Assembly: GCA_947846985.1 (NCBI GenBank) | Contig: CANTUZ010000001.1 | Coordinates: 5,315,504-5,379,503, forward strand | Length of the DNA stretch: 64,000 nt | Reading direction: 5' to 3' | Source: Fratercula arctica | Taxonomy: Eukaryota; Chordata; Aves; Charadriiformes; Alcidae | Shown here: piece after piece, positions 11,331-23,085 of the stretch | How the letters are laid out: every line of letters begins with the position of its first letter | Position numbering within the stretch: the stretch's first letter is position 1 | Translations under genes and position numbers: made by a program | The notes under the pieces: model-generated | What the model was told of the DNA's origin: nothing | The model's database searches: none | What the model saw: only the letters and a program-made list of their open reading frames with translations

Positions 11331-12699
11331 AGTGTCAGAGATGTATGTAGCAGCAGTAGGCAAATAAAGCTCTTTATATTATTTTTAGGTTTGATGTAAT
11401 ATTATTTCTTGTGAAATGTGTTTTCATTGCACACCTCTCCCCCTCCCCTTTTCTGCAGCACGCCTTTCTCTTGCACATATTCTGTTTCACTCGCAGCTTT
11501 CCCGGTGCTGGCCCTGCAAACAGACAACTGTGTGCCACCGAGATCCGAGAACTGCAGGATGCTGGGCAGACCACAATGGAAAACTTTGCCTATTAGGCAC
11601 TCACAAAAAGACTTTAGAAATAATAACAATAATAAAAAAAGGTTATTTGGAAAACCCTAATCATGATGCAAATTGCCGGTATTTTTTAATTGAAATTATA
11701 TACATGTTGGGATAATCCTGAAAATGCTCCTTATCTAAGATTAAAGTGCAATCATTTTACATACTATGAGTGTGATAGTTTACTGATTGTGCATCTTTAT
11801 CTTCTGGATCAGTGAATAATTGGTTCAAGCTACGGCAGGAATTTGTTCATCCTTGACATCTGAATGAGTAAGAGATGAAAAACTACAAAGATTTCCTGCA
11901 AGAAGGGAGTCTCTTCTCCCAAGACTATATTTGTTCAAAGTTTCATTGTCTGTTTTCAGTCCTGCTCTGATGATCCACTGAAGATCGTGAGGAACACAGC
12001 TTTCTGAGACTATTGCTGCATTCATAACCACAAGTCTCATGAAGCCTAAGATATGTCAAAACAGCAGGGGTTCATTAAATGTGGTCACTGTGGTAGCACT
12101 TTATTCACAGGAATGTATAAGCAATCACTAATGAGGAATGACTTCCGAAGGTAAATATACAGAATACGGTTAGATGATGACAAAGAAGGTGTCTAAAGAG
12201 CACACAGACTTTGGGGGATGTCAGCATCTTTGAGATGAGGGAGCTATTTAAAATGGTACAAAACACTTGGAGCATGGGGATGTATTTAAGAAATGGAAAT
12301 ATTAGGGTTATTAGGGGAGGAAACCATCAAAATACTGATGATAAAATGTTTTATCCAAAATATGCGCCTTGTCAGTAGGTTCAGCTGCTCGGGAATTGAC
12401 AGAGAATAGAAAGTTACTGTCTTTATTAGGGAAGCCCATCCTTCTGCCTTTAAATCATAAAAAACATAATTCAGCTACAGCTTCCAGCCGGGTTAACAAA
12501 GATTTCCTTTTTTGTCCCCCCACTTTGTTTATATTTATTTGCTGTCTGTGCTCGCAGCAGCAGTGCAGAGAGCTGGACACGCACCCACATGGCAGTAGTT
12601 AAACACTCCCTTGCTAGTGTTAAAGATATATCACAGACTCTGTAAACAACATTCCTACACTTCCCACCCTGTTCGCTTTAATGGTCAGTAGGCATTTTA
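11331..12699. other. Noncoding stretch, nothing recognised
   Basis: Near 11402-11715 there are six overlapping open frames on both strands, the longest 99 codons. They come from a locally stop-poor, C-rich patch. None shows a domain or splice structure I can support. Confidence 0.5.
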
Positions 12700-12785
12700 T
12701 AAATGAGCAAAGAGCATTAGACCAATTTCCAGTGCTCATCCCAGATGTTGTTTGAACCCAGGAGCCTTGACTCCTTGGTGGAGGA
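12700..12785 (-). repeat. Possible tRNA-derived SINE (MIR-like) relic
   Basis: On the minus strand, 'ccaaggagtcaaggctcctgggttcaaac' resembles the region of MIR-type SINEs around the pol III B box (GGTTCAAAC, compare GGTTCGANTC), with the usual 'gagtcaggactcctgggttc' wording. It is followed by the decayed body toward 12700. Confidence 0.45.
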
Positions 12786-14218
12786 ATCCAGAAGATTTGA
12801 AAGTGTTGGCAACTTTTGTGTCGACTCTACCTGAAGCTGGTTGCTAACAGAAACACCATCACCTTCCTAAATCCAAGCGTCTAGGTCCTCAAATATCCCG
12901 AGTGGCTTCAAAATCTTGGTTGACAATCTGGATTTTTAATCATTTCATCTGAACACAGGCCATGTTTTCATGGCCCAGTAGCATAATCTGTCTCTATTAG
13001 AACTGACAGTGACAATGAATTTTTGGCTAAGTCATGCCAACTGACTGGTTTGGGTTTCCTTTGAAGCATCTTGTGCTTTTCACTTGTAGAGTCCAGGGTA
13101 GTTAAAGGGATTAACTTTGGAAATTTCTCCTCAATGTTCTCCAATATTTTTTCAATTTTTCCAATATTTGCACATATGTTGGGAAAAGGGAGAATCCAGG
13201 TAAAAGGGGATCCTTTTTCACTCGTTGGTCAGTACCTTCTATAGTGGTCTGGGCAATATACTGGGAGCGGATATGATGTTTCTCTGTCTACAAGACTCAG
13301 CTCAGCTCCAGGTCAAAGAGTGTGACTACATTGGCAAAGTTACAACTCTAAGCTAATCTATCCCATTAATACCTATTATTATGGGTTTGGCCCCATGCTA
13401 CATGGTGACACAGCTTCTGCTTGGCTTGGAAATGCAGATCCCAGGAGCACACGTCAACCCAAAACACACCATAATGCAGAGGGAATTATAGCCTTCTCCA
13501 CCTGTGAGTAGAGCTGGCGCCAGAGTATATGGAAGCTTTATGCTTCCCAAATGGCAGTAAAGGAGGAGTCATCTCTTCTACATGCAGAGAACACCAGGAG
13601 GCACACGATAACACACAATGATTGCTACTTATCCCTTTGGAAAAGAAAATAAGAATTGTTTCCAAAATCATCAGATACCCAAGAAAAACCGTTAAGAGAA
13701 GAGCAAAAGCAAAGATCGTGCAGATTCGCAGTCCAGGTGAATATGTCTGTGTTTATCCACTTGCTGGGGGGTTTAAATGACCTGCTATATTGCAGCACGT
13801 CCAACTGGCACGTCTCTGAGCCCTGAGCACGTGTGTTGGCTGCAGGACACACAGATTTCATTGCAAGATTTTTATCCATGCAGTTGGAAGGCTGTTCGTG
13901 TGCGTATTTCAAGTAACCCAAACTTTTTCAAACATCAGACAGTAAATCATACAGATAACGGTTTCAAGCCTGAGGAGAAGGTTAGGGGTCATTTTTGGCT
14001 TTTTTTGGCTGCCAGGAGAAAACAAATATTACTTTCTCTGAACTGGCATACATCCCCATAATGAGTCCTAGCGCTTTTTCTTGACTAACTGGACTGTGAC
14101 CCTTGGAGCCAGTACTTTGCGTTCAGAAACACACAGAAAATGGTCTGCATAATGCTGCAAAGAGTTGGGAAATTACAGATTGTTATCTATAATTAGTATG
14201 ATTTTTTGCCATTTACTT
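12786..14218. other. Noncoding stretch, nothing recognised
   Basis: Opposing overlapping frames at 13625-13921 (minus, 98 codons) and 13777-14061 (plus, 94 codons) have no recognisable domain and no consistent splice context. Confidence 0.5.
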
Positions 14219-14235
14219 AAAAAAAAAAAAAAAAA
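14219..14235. repeat. Poly(A) tract, 17 bases
   Basis: An A homopolymer followed by GAGAGAGAAAGAG. Confidence 0.85.
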
Positions 14236-16234
14236 GAGAGAGAAAGAGGCTGGGTCAGTGGCAGTGGTTCAGGCTTGTCACTTTTCATCAGCTTAAGTGC
14301 CGAGAGCAGATGTGAATCAGGTTACAGCTAAAAGCTTTATACACCAGTATTCACAGCCAAGAGTGCATCAGCCGTGAGCCTTTGGTTAACTTTTATATGT
14401 TAAGATTCCTAAAAGGGGAAGGTTCTTGATGACTGAGAATCCATTTGAGGTAACGAGAGCTCACTCGGAGCTAACAGGCTCAGCTTCGTTAAGTAGTGCA
14501 TGCAAATAACCTGGATCCTGCTGCAAGCTCTGCCGACAACTCAATAGCATCCAATACAGACATCCACAGACTACAGCAAACTTCAACCCACGGCATCAAC
14601 ACAGCTCATATGAGCTTTTCCATCTCCTTTTTAAGGAGATAAGTCACATTTCTTGATATTAATGTCCAATAGATGACTATCTAATATATATAACACTCAG
14701 AAAAAAGCTGTATATACTTGGGGAAGGGGGCCTACGCTATGGAATAGCTCTTAAAATAGACTCCTCACTTCTCTTTCCAAGCTGGCTCTTATAAATTTCC
14801 TGTCTCCATCTAACTGCTCAGTTAGCTGAGAACAAGCAATCATGTTGAGAAGATAAAACCTTTTTGTGGCTTCTGGGATGCAAAGCTCCCATTTTGCTTT
14901 TGGAAGAGTTCGGAGACTGGCTGCGTGAACATCAATCTGCTTCCTTGCCAGAGCAAAAAGAGCTCAACATCCTTTATTAAAAGTCTTCTGTATTATTGCC
15001 CTAAGTTTGTTGCACTGTATTGAGGTGGCAGAGAGGCACTAATCCAAATCTTCGGAGTTTTCGTTAATTAGATGACCTAACTTTTGACCAAGTTGTGGCA
15101 TGGGGACCTATGGATACATAAATCATGAGTCCAACATGGCAATACTAAACCTTTTATCACCTAGTCAAATACCTGTCGGAAAACTGTCATCACATTTTAA
15201 GGTGGTTCAAAACAAGTGAGGTGAATTTGGGCCTTGATCTGGGGAAGAAGTTATGGGAGTGAGCCTAGGTCAGCCCAGTAAAGACTTTTTTGTTGGCTGG
15301 TATATCCTTGCCACCATAACATAAGAAATTATCTAATCTGTGCACGGACTTGCAGAAGGGTATGGAACAAATAGGATTTTTTTTTCTTTGTAAAACAATA
15401 TGCAGTCTGTATTAACAGCCACGTTTTCGAAAGTTCCTGACTGCAGCTGTCAAGCAAGAAATGCAAATAACAACTCTACACTGGTTTAAAAGTAACAGCA
15501 TTCTGAAATCCTGTTGTCTGTAGGGTTTCCGTGTTTCTTGTCTTTTAGTAACTCTATCCTGCCATAAGAAAAATGTCAATTGTCTTCCTGTGCAAATCTA
15601 GGATTAACGATGTAGTGAACAGATGCACTGCAGAAGCAACAGACAGTAACGTTTTTTCCTTAACGTAATAAGTTGTAGGTAGGGTTTGAGACCGCAAGTA
15701 AAAAGGATAGGAGAAAGAAATGGTTTTTTTAAGAAACAACCTAATGGTTCTAAACATGATTCACAATCTATTCTCCTCACCATGTAAAAACCTGGATAAT
15801 GATGAAGACACATATATAAGCACACAAATGCACACAGAAGCACAAAGAAATGAAGCAAAATAGTTGGGTCTGTTGTAAAACTGCCCCTGATGGAGCTAAC
15901 AATGACAATCACCATCAATGATCAAAGTTTGATCATGTATTTTAGAGCTCTAGTCCTCTTGCCAAATCTGCTAATGCTGTAGAGAAGCCTTGTACATCTC
16001 AGGTGATCTGAATGTGAGCAAAGGCAGTAAGGAAGGGTTAACAGCACAGAAGGCTATTTTTCAGATAAACCAGCAGCTAGAACAATGCTAAAAATCACAG
16101 ATCTTCACGATTTGGGTGGTACGCTGACCACCAGGTGGAGTTAGGAAAAACTAGCGGGGCCGTCATGAAGTAGAAATCATTTTATTTTCTTCTGAAGTGT
16201 GTAGCTTTGGTTTTTTCAGCTCTGGTAGAGCAAA
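14236..16234. other. Noncoding stretch, nothing firmly recognised
   Basis: No gene or repeat was identified. About 14600-15110 is repeat-free and AT-rich with 'cgttaattagatgacc' type motifs. It might be conserved noncoding DNA, but nothing in the sequence alone proves this. Confidence 0.4.
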
Positions 16235-16425
16235 GGTGGGTTAAGGTCCAGATTCAGACACCTGAAATTAGACCTCTACACGAGAGGCAGGTGTCTGTCT
16301 ACACTTCAATTACAGCCAGAGGAGACCTAATCAACACAGTCAGTGGAGTCTAGAAAGCCATTTGGCTGGTCAAATGCAGGTGTCTACCTCAGGGTCAGAT
16401 AAATAGCTCTCTAGACTCCGTTACC
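16235..16425. repeat. Inverted-repeat element of unknown family
   Basis: GGAGTCTAGAAAG (16345-16357) and CTCTCTAGACTCC (16407-16419) are inverted copies with one mismatch, separated by about 50 bases. 'aggtgtctgtctac' (about 16289) and 'aggtgtctacctc' (about 16378) are direct partners. The arrangement suggests an old short palindromic or nonautonomous DNA element, but I cannot name a family. Confidence 0.4.
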
Positions 16426-16538
16426 TACATTGAATAGATCAAGTTTAAAGGCAGCTTCGCCACCTAGCTCGCAATCCTGTTCACAAGACACTAAAATTCA
16501 TGTGGTTGAACATGCAGATGAATCCTACCCAATGCCTA

Positions 16539-16582
16539 TTTTTTTTTAATATATATCTATATCTATATCTATATATAGATAT
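16539..16582. repeat. (TATATC)n microsatellite with palindromic end
   Basis: A T run is followed by TATATC/TATA units that close into TATATAGATATC, so part of the array is self-complementary. Confidence 0.85.
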
Positions 16583-17645
16583 CTTTATTTATTTTGATGT
16601 GGCAATTCCCAGGTCATCTGAGTGCATGTGTCTGTTAAGATGAAGCAATGAAACAGCTCAGGCACAGCACGCCTGAGACGTTTCCCCAAAGCGGCATTCT
16701 CACGGTGATATTACAGGTGCCTCTGTCGATATTACAAGGCAGTCAAAAACCGCGCGCTGCCTTGACTGCTGTGCGACTGCAGGTTTTCAGGAAGATAATG
16801 AGCTGCACATTTTTCCCGAACTGAAAAACATTTCCCCCCATTTCTACATTCCCCTCATTCTGATAATGCTCGCTCTCTCCTTCAAACTCATCTTCCCGCT
16901 TATCACACTTTAATGAAATTCCTCCCATGCATACTTACAAATATATAGATCTGAGATAGTAAACCAAGGCCAGTGCAATGAAAGTGGAGTACTGAAATAC
17001 AAGTACCTCTCCAACGCTTGTAGCAAACATGTAACACAATCAATAAAACCCACCTTACAACAATCTAAACACTTTTTATTGTACGTTAAGGGTTATTTTA
17101 TTTGGTTGCCTTTTTTTTCTTTTTTTTTTTCCCCCCCACAGAAATCTCTTTGTAAAAAACAAAAAGCAGCAACGGCTGCCAAACAGACGTTACTCAAAAT
17201 AACCTGCACTCACAGCTTTTCGTCTTTCCTCACCTTGAATCAGAAAAATCTCAAGTGAGAGCATATGATGTCCAAACAGATTGCTTGACCTCCTCTAGAA
17301 CAGTGCACCAGGAGGAAATGAATGGAAATTGTCTTTAGTTTTCATAAAAGCTTATGCTGTCCTTGAACAAAGTGCTAGCCAAGAAGCGTTATGCTCAATG
17401 AAATTGCTTGTTTCTGTAAAGTCCAATGCATTTTGTCACTGATTGCACAGAATCAAAGGCAGCATTTTTACTGAAGACAAAAGAGGCCAAAACTTGGGCC
17501 AAAACTGGTGATTGTATTGACATTTAAAATCACAAGGTGTCCCAAACTCTTTGCAGCTGTCAAAGCTGAATCCCCACACCATTCTGTTTCGTTAAAAGTA
17601 GCTCCTACCTACTCCATCCTATCGTTACATAGACTGGGAGAAAAT
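16583..17645. other. Noncoding stretch with polypyrimidine tract
   Basis: A T/C-only tract at about 17110-17137 is followed by ACAG at 17138-17141, so it resembles a splice acceptor. The downstream sequence quickly meets stop codons in every frame and no exon is supported. Nothing else was recognised. Confidence 0.45.
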
Positions 17646-17745
17646 ATAGTAATTAAGAGAGAGAGATATGAAATCTCAGGAGCTCCTGCGTTCAAATCTG
17701 CATTCAAATCACTAACAAACTTCCCCAGCCGATCACTTTTATGTC
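17646..17745 (+). repeat. Possible MIR-like SINE relic
   Basis: 'gtaattaagagag' then 'tcaggagctcctgcgttcaaatctgcattcaaatcact' resembles the tRNA-derived head of MIR-type SINEs: an A-box-like part, then 'gttcaaatc' as B box, then the 'ctgcc..cact' junction. A decayed 'tccccagccgatcacttttatg' follows. It is strongly diverged. Confidence 0.4.
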
Positions 17746-19559
17746 TTATTTCTTACAAGACACCTTCATAAAAGAGGTCAAATACACCCCTTTTGGTATG
17801 AGATGGAGCCCATTAAACCTGGCGAGTTGTAAAACAGCAGCAAGGACATTGTTAGCTCTAGTAATCAACTTGCAAACCCCAACTGTCTTCATGGCATCGG
17901 TTCCAATGTTTTTAACAACCTTGTTGTTTTTCCACTGACATCAGTGCATGCTGGGGGAGGGGGGGGAGAGCACAAGTGGGCAAAGTTGGGCCTGTTTTGC
18001 AGAACAGCACCACAGAGTATAAGATACTGCACACGTCTGTATGACTAAGTAATTTCCCACCTGTCACAGGAGAGAGTCAAACCCACTGCTTAAATCTTTG
18101 ATATACCCTGAGGTTCCATCATTTCATCCCTCCTGAAACACCAAATTGTTCATTTCTCATTAATTGTCCTTTATGCAGAGAGTTTTCAATTAAATTTGGA
18201 GTAGTGTTACACTCCTTACTTTGTGATATTAGCCCCCAAAGATTAATAGATTGCTCGTAATTTCTGAATCGCCGTCTGTGTTCTATTACGCTCTCGTCAT
18301 TTGTTCTGGTTATGAAACCAAAACAGAAAGTGTCTCACGGAGAGTGGCAGTAGCCATCTGGATCCCTGTGGGAGCTGTTTTGGTAGAAAGAATGGCTAAC
18401 CTAGTTTGAATGCAATGACAAACCTAAAGTGATTGTGTGGAAGCCTAGCGCTCCATGGAGGATGCCATCCAGATTTCGGTTCAATTTCCTCACTCTTGAA
18501 CAATGCAATCCAGGTGTCTTTCTGCACGATCAACTTTGTGTGCTTCTGAGATAGTGAGGTTTTTTTTTGCGGTGTTAAAAAAAAAAGAGACTGGAAAGAA
18601 AAACAAACTACTTAGAATTTTAGGAAAACCTGATTTTCAAAGTTAAGTCTTCTGAAGAGACAATAGTAAACAAATTAATTGGAATATATTTTCCAAAAAG
18701 AAAGCGTATTGCGTCATTAACTTGTGATACTTACTACCCGGCTTTTATCATTCTTATTTTATATTTGTACTTGATAGCTACCATGCAGATGTCCTAACAA
18801 CTACGCTAAGATTTAGCATCTGCTCTCAAATTGTACAGGTTTAAAAAAAATAGTATGCTTTTGTATTCACAAACTTGGCACCAAAAAAAAGCTTTATTTG
18901 GGTTGTTAGTGAAGATAGTCCATCCTTTAACAGGCTCAGGTTTGAAAATAATTCCCCCTATATGGAAGGTAATCTATAATCATCTACAAGAATAATGCTG
19001 GAATTTCCAAAGAAGCATTTGGTAATGGTGCATGTCCCAAGATGTGGAACAAGATGGGTTGAGCCTGACTTAGCAATTCTGCCACTTGAAAGGGGACTGA
19101 ACAACTATGAGTATGGAAGAGACAAATAGTGAAACACCTGAAAGCTCACCAAAGTGAAATGGGTCCTGCTCTTCACATGTCAGCACTTGCTGCAACAAAT
19201 ACATGCCTACATAGAAAGTACAACGAGTCATAAATTGCCTGAAAGAGAGCATTTAACATCCAACCTTTAGCTACAGATTTAGATGCAGCTCAGACCAGTG
19301 GTAGCTCAATCTAGATGGACGCTTACTGGCAGGTAGCAATTCTGCTGGCATCACATTAGCTGTAATAGCCCCAACAATGTCCAGCATAGCCAGTGGTCAC
19401 CTCCAAGGATCTGCAAGTCCATAGTTATCTGTCATAGTTCATGATTACTGATGTTTTTCATAGAATCTCTGCAATTTTTTTCTAACAAGACAAGCTAACA
19501 AGACTTTTTCTAACACGACTTTTGGGGAGGTCAGCTACTTTTTGATTTTTTTGTCCTGT
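17746..19559. other. Noncoding stretch, possible conserved DNA at 18140-18330
   Basis: No gene is visible. The block 18140-18330 is AT-rich with 'cattaattgtcc', 'tttcaattaaattt' and 'agattaatagatt' motifs and no visible repeat. A small imperfect direct repeat of CTAACAAGAC units lies at 19480-19520, just upstream of the CR1 element. Confidence 0.35.
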
Positions 19560-20244
19560 AAGTTCTGGGGTGCCCAGTACAAGAAAGGCATTGACCTGTT
19601 AGAGCTGGTCCAGCGGAGGGTCATAGAAATTGTCAGAGGGCTGGAGCACCTCTCCTATGAAGAAAGGCTGAGACAGTTGTGGTTGTTCAGCCTGGAGAAG
19701 GGAAAGCTCCAGGGAGATGTTATTGCAGCTGTTCAGTACTTAAAGGAGGCTTATAAGAAAGACAGAGAGCCTTTTTACCAGGCCCTGTAGTGACAAGACA
19801 AAAGGCAAAGGTTTTAAACTGAAAGAGGGTAGGTTTAGATTGGAAAAATCTTTTGACAATGAGCATGGTGGGACACCGACACAGATTGCCCAGAGAAGCT
19901 GTGGATGCCCCATCCCTGGAAGCGTTCAAGGTCAGCTTGGACAGGCCTTCAAGCAACCTGATTTATAGAATCATAGAATTGCCTAGGTTGGAAGGGACCT
20001 TTCCAATCATCGAGTCCAACCACCAACCTAACTCTGACAGAAACCATCACTAAACCATACCTCTAAGCACTACATCTACCCACCTTTTGAACATCTCCAG
20101 GGATGGTGACTCAACCACTTCCCTGGGCAGCCTGTTCCAGTGCAATTTAGTGAGAGATGTGCCTACCCATGGTAGGGGGACTGGACTAGATGATCTCTGA
20201 AGGTCCCTTCCAATCCAAACCTTTCTATGATTCTATGATTCTGT
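19560..20244 (+). mobile_element. 5'-truncated CR1 LINE, interrupted by a second CR1
   Basis: The left part (19560-19965) encodes the C-terminal tail of the CR1 ORF2 protein. One frame reads FWGAQYKKG..., then GLEHLSYEERLRQLWLFSLEK, then AVQYLKEAYKK before a stop. Another frame reads RLPREAVDAPSLEAFKVSLD just before the interruption, so at least one frame change has occurred. The element resumes at 20150 with 'gtgagagatgtgcctacccatgg', the short 3' UTR, and ends in two copies of the CR1 terminal repeat (TTCTATGA TTCTATGA) near 20244. It lacks the endonuclease and most of the reverse transcriptase and is inactive. The 5' truncation is usual for CR1. Confidence 0.93.
19966..20144 (-). mobile_element. 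Nested CR1 LINE 3' fragment inside the 19560-20244 CR1
   Basis: The sequence from 'tagaatcatagaattgcctagg' to 'cctgttccagtgcaa' is the reverse complement of a CR1 3' end (terminal ATTCTA repeats, then 'gttggaagggacctttcc', 'cgagtccaacc', 'ctccagggatggtgactc'). It is 179 bases long and 5'-truncated. It sits between two copies of ATTTA (19961-19965 and 20145-20149). Removing it with one ATTTA restores the expected host CR1 reading 'cctgatttagtgagagatg'. The insertion is therefore younger than the host copy. Confidence 0.92.
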
Positions 20245-21103
20245 ATAATTGAGGGACTGATTTAATTTCTAGTTTGAATGTCTGATAGATGAGGGAGGAA
20301 AAGACAATGTAAATTATATATACTATGTGACCGTTTCTAAAATTTTTGGGTGGTCGGGTATTTCAAGAATTCTTTTTTGAGATGTGATACTTCCAAGCAA
20401 GCAGATAAAAATACATAAGAAAACAATGCAGAATTCAGATAAAAAGAAAGAAATATCTTGATATAATGCTACATATAATGTGGCCAGAATGTTTCTGAAC
20501 TTCAGGATGTCTGAAGTACTACTTCATAACAAACTGCGTGTCCTCTATATCTGGAAGAAACAGGCATACAGTAAATGCTATAAAGAAATTCACACATCAG
20601 CGAGGGGAATAAGCAACCAGACATTTTATTTCTGATATTTTAAGTTTTGGCCCATCTCAATTAAAATCGGTTAGAAGTCAATTTCACAGCTGTTGGTTTT
20701 TAAGATCTCACAAAAATGATAATTCACTGCTAGGCAATAACTTACTTCAGTGCAGCCATTCCCAGGATAAAGCTGACACATTTTAAGTCTCTTTCACTCT
20801 CTCTCATCCTCCCACACATCCGTCCTTCTGTAAGCCAGGGCTGGGGAAAGGACAATGATCCTTCTTTTAAAAAGTAGGGGAAGAAAGAAGGAGATTACAG
20901 GTCTGTTTAACTCACCCACAGCCGCGTCTCACTGACATTATTTCCTAGGATAAGGTGAGCAGGAGCTGTCCTTGCCTTGTCTGCTGAGATCTGAACCCTC
21001 CTTGTGCTCCACTTTGCCTACACTCAGTATTGCCAGTAATGGCATCCCATGGGAAGACGAACCTGAATGCAAGTCATTCCAACACCAGAGCTTGAGAGGG
21101 GTT
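20245..21103. other. Noncoding stretch, nothing recognised
   Basis: Unique AT-rich sequence. No open frame above 60 codons, repeat or regulatory signature was recognised. Confidence 0.55.
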
Positions 21104-21125
21104 TTTTTGGGGTTGTTTTTTTTTT

Positions 21126-21155
<30 letters not shown>
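21104..21155. repeat. T-rich tract ending in 28 T
   Basis: G/T-rich low-complexity sequence ends in an uninterrupted run of about 28 T (21128-21155). It could be a simple repeat or a minus-strand retroposon tail, but no body is recognisable to its right. Confidence 0.85.
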
Positions 21156-21160
<5 letters not shown>

Positions 21161-22491
21161 GAAATCTCCTTTTTCTTGGTTAAAATATTTGGACTATATT
21201 TACGTTTTGAAACCTATCCTAAGCACCCTCCTGAGGGATCAGAACAAGATCAGTCCTTCGGTGGAATTTGTTTTTCAAGTAAAGGTTGAAAAAATTGTGC
21301 TGGAAACCTTAGACACGTTTTCAAGCAGATAATTAAACCAGACTGTCCCCAAAGGGGGTGGCCTTTAGTGCAAGTTGGTTGCCAGTACATGTCTATTTAA
21401 TAGATTGTATGTTATTTCTTTCAGGTTTATTTGGCTTGTATTTGAGTGCATGGAATTGAAAGTAAATTGGGTAATAGGCATTACCTAAAGTTATACGGAC
21501 CTGGATTGCTCACATGGGTGAGAACGATGGGACAGTCCTGGATCCCCAAATCCAGCCAAGTGTTGCACCTGGACGTTAGGTCCAGTAGTGTGATGCAGAG
21601 GACTTCTGAAATGCAGCCAAGAGAGGGCTGCCACAGGGCTTGGTTCGCTTCTGTGAGGAATGTAGGAAGTTTTGCCCACATTCATTCATCATTTTGGAGC
21701 AAATTATGGAGCCCGGCACTGCAAAACCTGAGCACTGAATCATTGAGCTCAGCCAGTATATTACTGACTTCTGGTAAATCTTAAGCCTGTCTTTCCTCTG
21801 GGACAACATTCAGTCTATTTGTATAGCAAGTAGCAAAATGATGCCTTGAACTCAATTAGTTGCTAATGTTATATGAATGCTCATCTTTAATAACCATAGT
21901 CTATGGAGGCCTGACAAAGGGTAAGGTAAAAGAGAATCTGGATTTAGTTCAATCCTGATAAAACTGTGTTTCCAATACTAGGTCTAAATATTATCCAAGT
22001 TTACCTTTCCTCTCCTAAGGACCATGCTTTCAACAGTAATGAATTAACACAGCTCCCGCAAAGCCAGTGGGATTATGCATGTACAGAACTACCTGATAAT
22101 ATTTGAAGCACATCCATTTTCGTCAACGTTATTTGCACATCTTTTCCCTGATGACTGGCTTCCACTCATTTTTACATAAGTTATTAAAGTAGATCATATG
22201 CCATCTGCCTTCAACCTTACCCTCCATTACCTACGTTTGACATGGTTAGGTTTGAAGAGGTCTACAACTTTAATTAATGTATTCCCAGTAATCTACCCAA
22301 CATGGAGACAGCCTTTGTTTTATGTACAGCATTCTGTGCAGCGAAGTATGTTTTGATGCAAATTATCAATTACTGTATCCCAGCGTATCACTTGCAAAGT
22401 ACTTTTAGATGGTGAGACATGAATGCCACTACAGAAACGTTTCTCATTTATTCCTGATGTGGATGAACATGCCTTAACTGTAGACCACTGC

Positions 22492-22497
<6 letters not shown>
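21156..22497. other. Noncoding stretch with enhancer-like block at 22080-22430
   Basis: Overlapping opposing frames at 21446-21809 (up to 112 codons) show no recognisable protein. The block 22080-22430 is repeat-free and contains a POU octamer ATGCAAAT (22356-22363) within 'gatgcaaattatcaattac'. 'aactttaattaatgta' near 22267 and 'ttcgtcaacgttatttgc' near 22119 also lie in it. This motif cluster is compatible with a developmental enhancer, but only as an inference. Confidence 0.3.

Positions 22498-22524
<27 letters not shown>
22498..22524. repeat. Poly(A) tract, 27 bases
   Basis: An uninterrupted A run. Confidence 0.9.
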
Positions 22525-22998
22525 GCCATTTCAAAGAGTCAAACATCTGCCCAATTCCAAAGGGCAGCATCAGAGCACTTAAACAAAAACACAGCAGGGA
22601 ATTTAATCATGAGAAAACTGAAGCGAAAGGAGATTTTGTATGGGCACAGCTAGTTTCAGTTCTTTCATGGCAAAAATAAAGGGGTCAGAGAGATCAAGAG
22701 GTCACCCATTCATGGGTTAAAAAAAAAGAACAAAAAGGACTTTTCTATAGTCTACTCAGTAGTGTTAGGAAATGTCCAGATCAGGGTTTCCCCACCCTGT
22801 ATTCTACCCACCTTGAAGAATAAAGAAAACAAAATCCTCGGGCTTCAACCTCCCAGCCGGCTTTTATCATAATCCATATTATTCGCAAAATAGACTGGAG
22901 GTGACTTATGTGGTGACCTCTCACCACAATTCAAAACGAGTCTTAATGAACTAGGGTAATTCATTCCTCTGGCAGAGCTTATGAGATAAGGCAAGGCC
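22525..22998. other. Noncoding stretch, nothing recognised
   Basis: No gene, named repeat or regulatory signature was recognised. Confidence 0.5.
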
Positions 22999-23085
22999 GC
23001 ACTGGTGGGCTCAGCAGACTCAAATGTTAATCTTTTGTAGTCTGTGCTCCAGAGGACCCCCAGGTCAAATCCTGGTGCTGCCGAG
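22999..23085 (+). repeat. Possible tRNA-derived SINE or tRNA pseudogene relic
   Basis: 'ctggtgggctcagcagact' resembles a pol III A box (TRGYNNARNNG). About 60 bases later, 'ccaggtcaaatcctgg' matches a B box (GGTTCRANYCC) flanked by a perfect T-stem-like pair (CCAGG..CCTGG). The interval is a little longer than in a functional tRNA and I cannot fold a complete cloverleaf. A degraded tRNA-derived SINE is more likely than a working gene. Confidence 0.4.

Noticed and set aside
17110..17141. Splice-acceptor-like T/C tract followed by ACAG
   Set aside because: All three frames downstream close quickly, so no exon is supported.
22999..23085. Functional tRNA gene
   Set aside because: A- and B-box-like sequences are present, but a complete acceptor stem and anticodon arm cannot be formed. 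It is better explained as a SINE relic.
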